Notes under the pieces: model-generated
Told to the model about the DNA's origin: nothing
The model's input: the letters and a program-made list of their open reading frames with translations, nothing else
Databases searched by the model: none
Shown here: piece by piece, positions 7,309-7,591 of the stretch
Layout of the letters: each line of letters opens with the position of its first letter
Numbering within the stretch: the stretch's first letter is position 1
Position numbers and translations under genes: made by a program
DNA from: Chloroflexota bacterium
GTDB taxonomy: Bacteria; Chloroflexota; Anaerolineae; UBA7937; JACPPX01
Direction: 5' to 3'
Assembly (NCBI GenBank): GCA_016196905.1
Contig: JACPWV010000196.1
Span: 1-7,591, forward strand
Length of the DNA stretch: 7,591 nt

Positions 7309-7461
7309 ATGAGAAAGCCTATCGGAACCATTAGCGCTGCAGCGTGCGAATCGGCATGCCTCCGGGATAGCGGGGCTTGCCCCTGCGCCTCTTACTACTA
7401 TTACTACGCCCCCAAAGAGGGAAAGGGGTGGGTCACGCTTGCAGTGGAGACGGGCCCATAG
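7309..7461 (+). CDS. tyrosine leader peptide (50 aa, five consecutive Tyr codons)
   Basis: The ATG at 7309 opens a frame of 50 codons ending in TAG at 7459-7461. Residues 29-33 are Tyr-Tyr-Tyr-Tyr-Tyr (TAC TAC TAT TAC TAC, 7393-7407). There is no Phe and a single Trp (residue 41), so the control codons are Tyr-specific. Such a run just before an intrinsic terminator and an aromatic biosynthesis gene is the classical mark of a leader peptide that senses its cognate charged tRNA. The product itself is probably not functional. The N-terminal half has four Cys (13, 17, 24, 26), which looks incidental. The expected transcript start lies only 8-9 bases before the ATG and there is no Shine-Dalgarno, so initiation would be leaderless-like. 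No better start exists upstream of the Tyr run in this frame. Translation has not been shown. Confidence 0.8.
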   Translation: MRKPIGTISAAACESACLRDSGACPCASYYYYYAPKEGKGWVTLAVETGP

Positions 7462-7503
7462 GGTCCTGAACTGATTGCGATTTAGGGAGAGCGTGGTACA
7501 CCC
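7426..7503 (+). promoter_or_regulatory. antiterminator helix of the tyrosine attenuator
   Basis: GGGTGGGTCACGCTT (7426-7440) can pair with GAGCGTGGTACACCC (7489-7503): 11 Watson-Crick pairs, three G-U pairs and one G-A mismatch (7431/7498). It consumes most of the terminator 5' arm, its loop and the first two bases of the 3' arm, so it and the terminator exclude each other. Its 5' strand begins 19 bases after the last Tyr codon, outside the expected footprint of a ribosome stalled there. Its core, CACGCT (7434-7439), is also the target of segment 1 (AGCGTG, 7341-7346). Confidence 0.75.
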
Positions 7504-7520
7504 ACGCTCTCCTTTTTTCT
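7486..7520 (+). terminator. strong intrinsic terminator before aroH (attenuator hairpin)
   Basis: GGAGAGCGTGG (7486-7496) pairs perfectly with CCACGCTCTCC (7502-7512), an 11-bp stem with loop TACAC. TTTTTTCT follows at once (7513-7520). It sits after the Tyr leader ORF and 12 bases before the aroH start, so premature termination here would silence aroH. It has no equivalent T-run on the minus strand. Confidence 0.95.
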
Positions 7521-7531
7521 TGGGGGTGCTC

Positions 7532-7591
7532 GTGACCTGTCGGGGTGTGCGGGGGGCGATCAGCGTCGAGTCCAATACCCGCGAGGCCATC
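7532..7591 (+). CDS. aroH: chorismate mutase, AroH type, first 20 codons (3' end outside the window)
   Basis: The GTG at 7532 opens a frame to the window edge reading MTCRGVRGAISVESNT, then REAI. This matches the N-terminus of monofunctional AroH chorismate mutases (Bacillus subtilis begins MMIRGIRGATTVERDT, as I recall), including the active-site arginine at position 7. The family protein is about 120 aa, a soluble trimer that converts chorismate to prephenate, the precursor of Tyr and Phe. The start is preceded by GGGGG (7522-7526) at a 5-base distance. In-frame GTG at 7526 and TTG at 7520 are less likely because only the terminator T-run precedes them. The Tyr attenuator directly upstream independently supports an aromatic biosynthesis role. 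Only 20 residues are visible, so the family call rests on a short but characteristic stretch. Confidence 0.8.
   Translation, partial: MTCRGVRGAISVESNTREAI

Larger units (their letters stand above)
7300..7520 (+). promoter_or_regulatory. tyrosine-responsive transcription attenuator (leader RNA of aroH)
   Basis: The predicted transcript of about 220 nt contains, in order: a 50-codon ORF with five consecutive Tyr codons (7393-7407), and four RNA segments that pair in alternative ways. Segment 1 is CTGCAGCGTG (7337-7346). Segment 2 is 7426-7444. Segment 3 is 7486-7497. Segment 4 is CCACGCTCTCC (7502-7512). Pairing 1:2 uses 10 base pairs with one bulged T (7440). Pairing 2:3 is the antiterminator, and 3:4 is the terminator. 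Known: ribosome-mediated attenuation (trp, his, pheA leaders) works this way. Inference: when Tyr-tRNA is scarce, a ribosome stalled at 7393-7407 leaves 7426-7440 free to form 2:3, so aroH is transcribed. When Tyr is plentiful the ribosome runs on, 1:2 forms and the terminator folds. A local hairpin (7342-7347 with 7354-7359) could hold segment 1 while the ribosome is stalled. Confidence 0.82.

Noticed and set aside
7309..7461. Ribosomally made modified peptide precursor, because of four Cys and five Tyr in 50 residues.
   Set aside because: No maturation enzyme, peptidase or exporter is nearby, and the terminator plus aroH context makes a control role for the Tyr codons more economical.
7300..7520. 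Free-standing small RNA (for example 6S RNA-like), given the consensus promoter, about 220-nt length and terminator.
   Set aside because: The Tyr-codon run in an intact frame, the alternative pairing of the terminator and the directly following aroH start explain the region better. The 5' and 3' ends do not form the long closing stem expected of 6S RNA.
7288..7590. Minus-strand ORF of 100 codons at the right end.
   Set aside because: It runs antisense through the promoter, leader, terminator and aroH start and has no recognisable family.

Overview
The window (7591 bases, moderately high GC, every gene on the + strand) holds three transcription blocks of a bacterial chromosome. There is no sign of phage, insertion sequence, CRISPR or tRNA/rRNA. 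The organism is probably a monoderm, GC-rich bacterium. A Chloroflexota member fits best, because of the ArsA ATPase with an HSP20-like tail next to a tiny charged protein, the lipid-anchored solute-binding protein and the monofunctional AroH-type chorismate mutase. This taxonomic guess comes from general family knowledge, not a search, and is weak.

Block 1 (1-1055): the 3' two-thirds of an ArsA/GET3-family ATPase, whose start lies left of the window, overlapping an 85-aa charged protein of unknown function.

Block 2 (about 1245-6985): a complete operon, syntenic in content with Escherichia coli ydcS-ydcT-ydcU-ydcV-patD, behind a good sigma70-like promoter. Here the dehydrogenase patD sits between the binding protein and the ATPase: ydcS, patD, ydcT, ydcU, ydcV. 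The binding protein (a lipoprotein), ATPase and two permeases form a putative putrescine/polyamine ABC importer. PatD would oxidise 4-aminobutanal to 4-aminobutyrate. From patD onward, spacing is tight (1-base overlap, then 5- and 4-base gaps), which suggests translational coupling. The longer ydcS-patD gap holds a GC-only hairpin. The putrescine aminotransferase that would link import to PatD is not in the window.

Block 3 (about 7266-7591) is the most interesting part. A fully consensus promoter (TTGACA, 17 bases, TATAAT with extended TG) starts a transcript of about 220 nt. It carries a 50-codon ORF with five consecutive Tyr codons, then a strong intrinsic terminator, then the first 20 codons of an AroH-type chorismate mutase. 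Region 7426-7440 can pair with 7489-7503, which destroys the terminator, and 7434-7444 can instead pair with 7337-7346. This is the full layout of a ribosome-mediated, tyrosine-responsive transcription attenuator controlling an aromatic amino acid gene.

The 280 bases between ydcV and the aroH promoter hold only weak inverted repeats.
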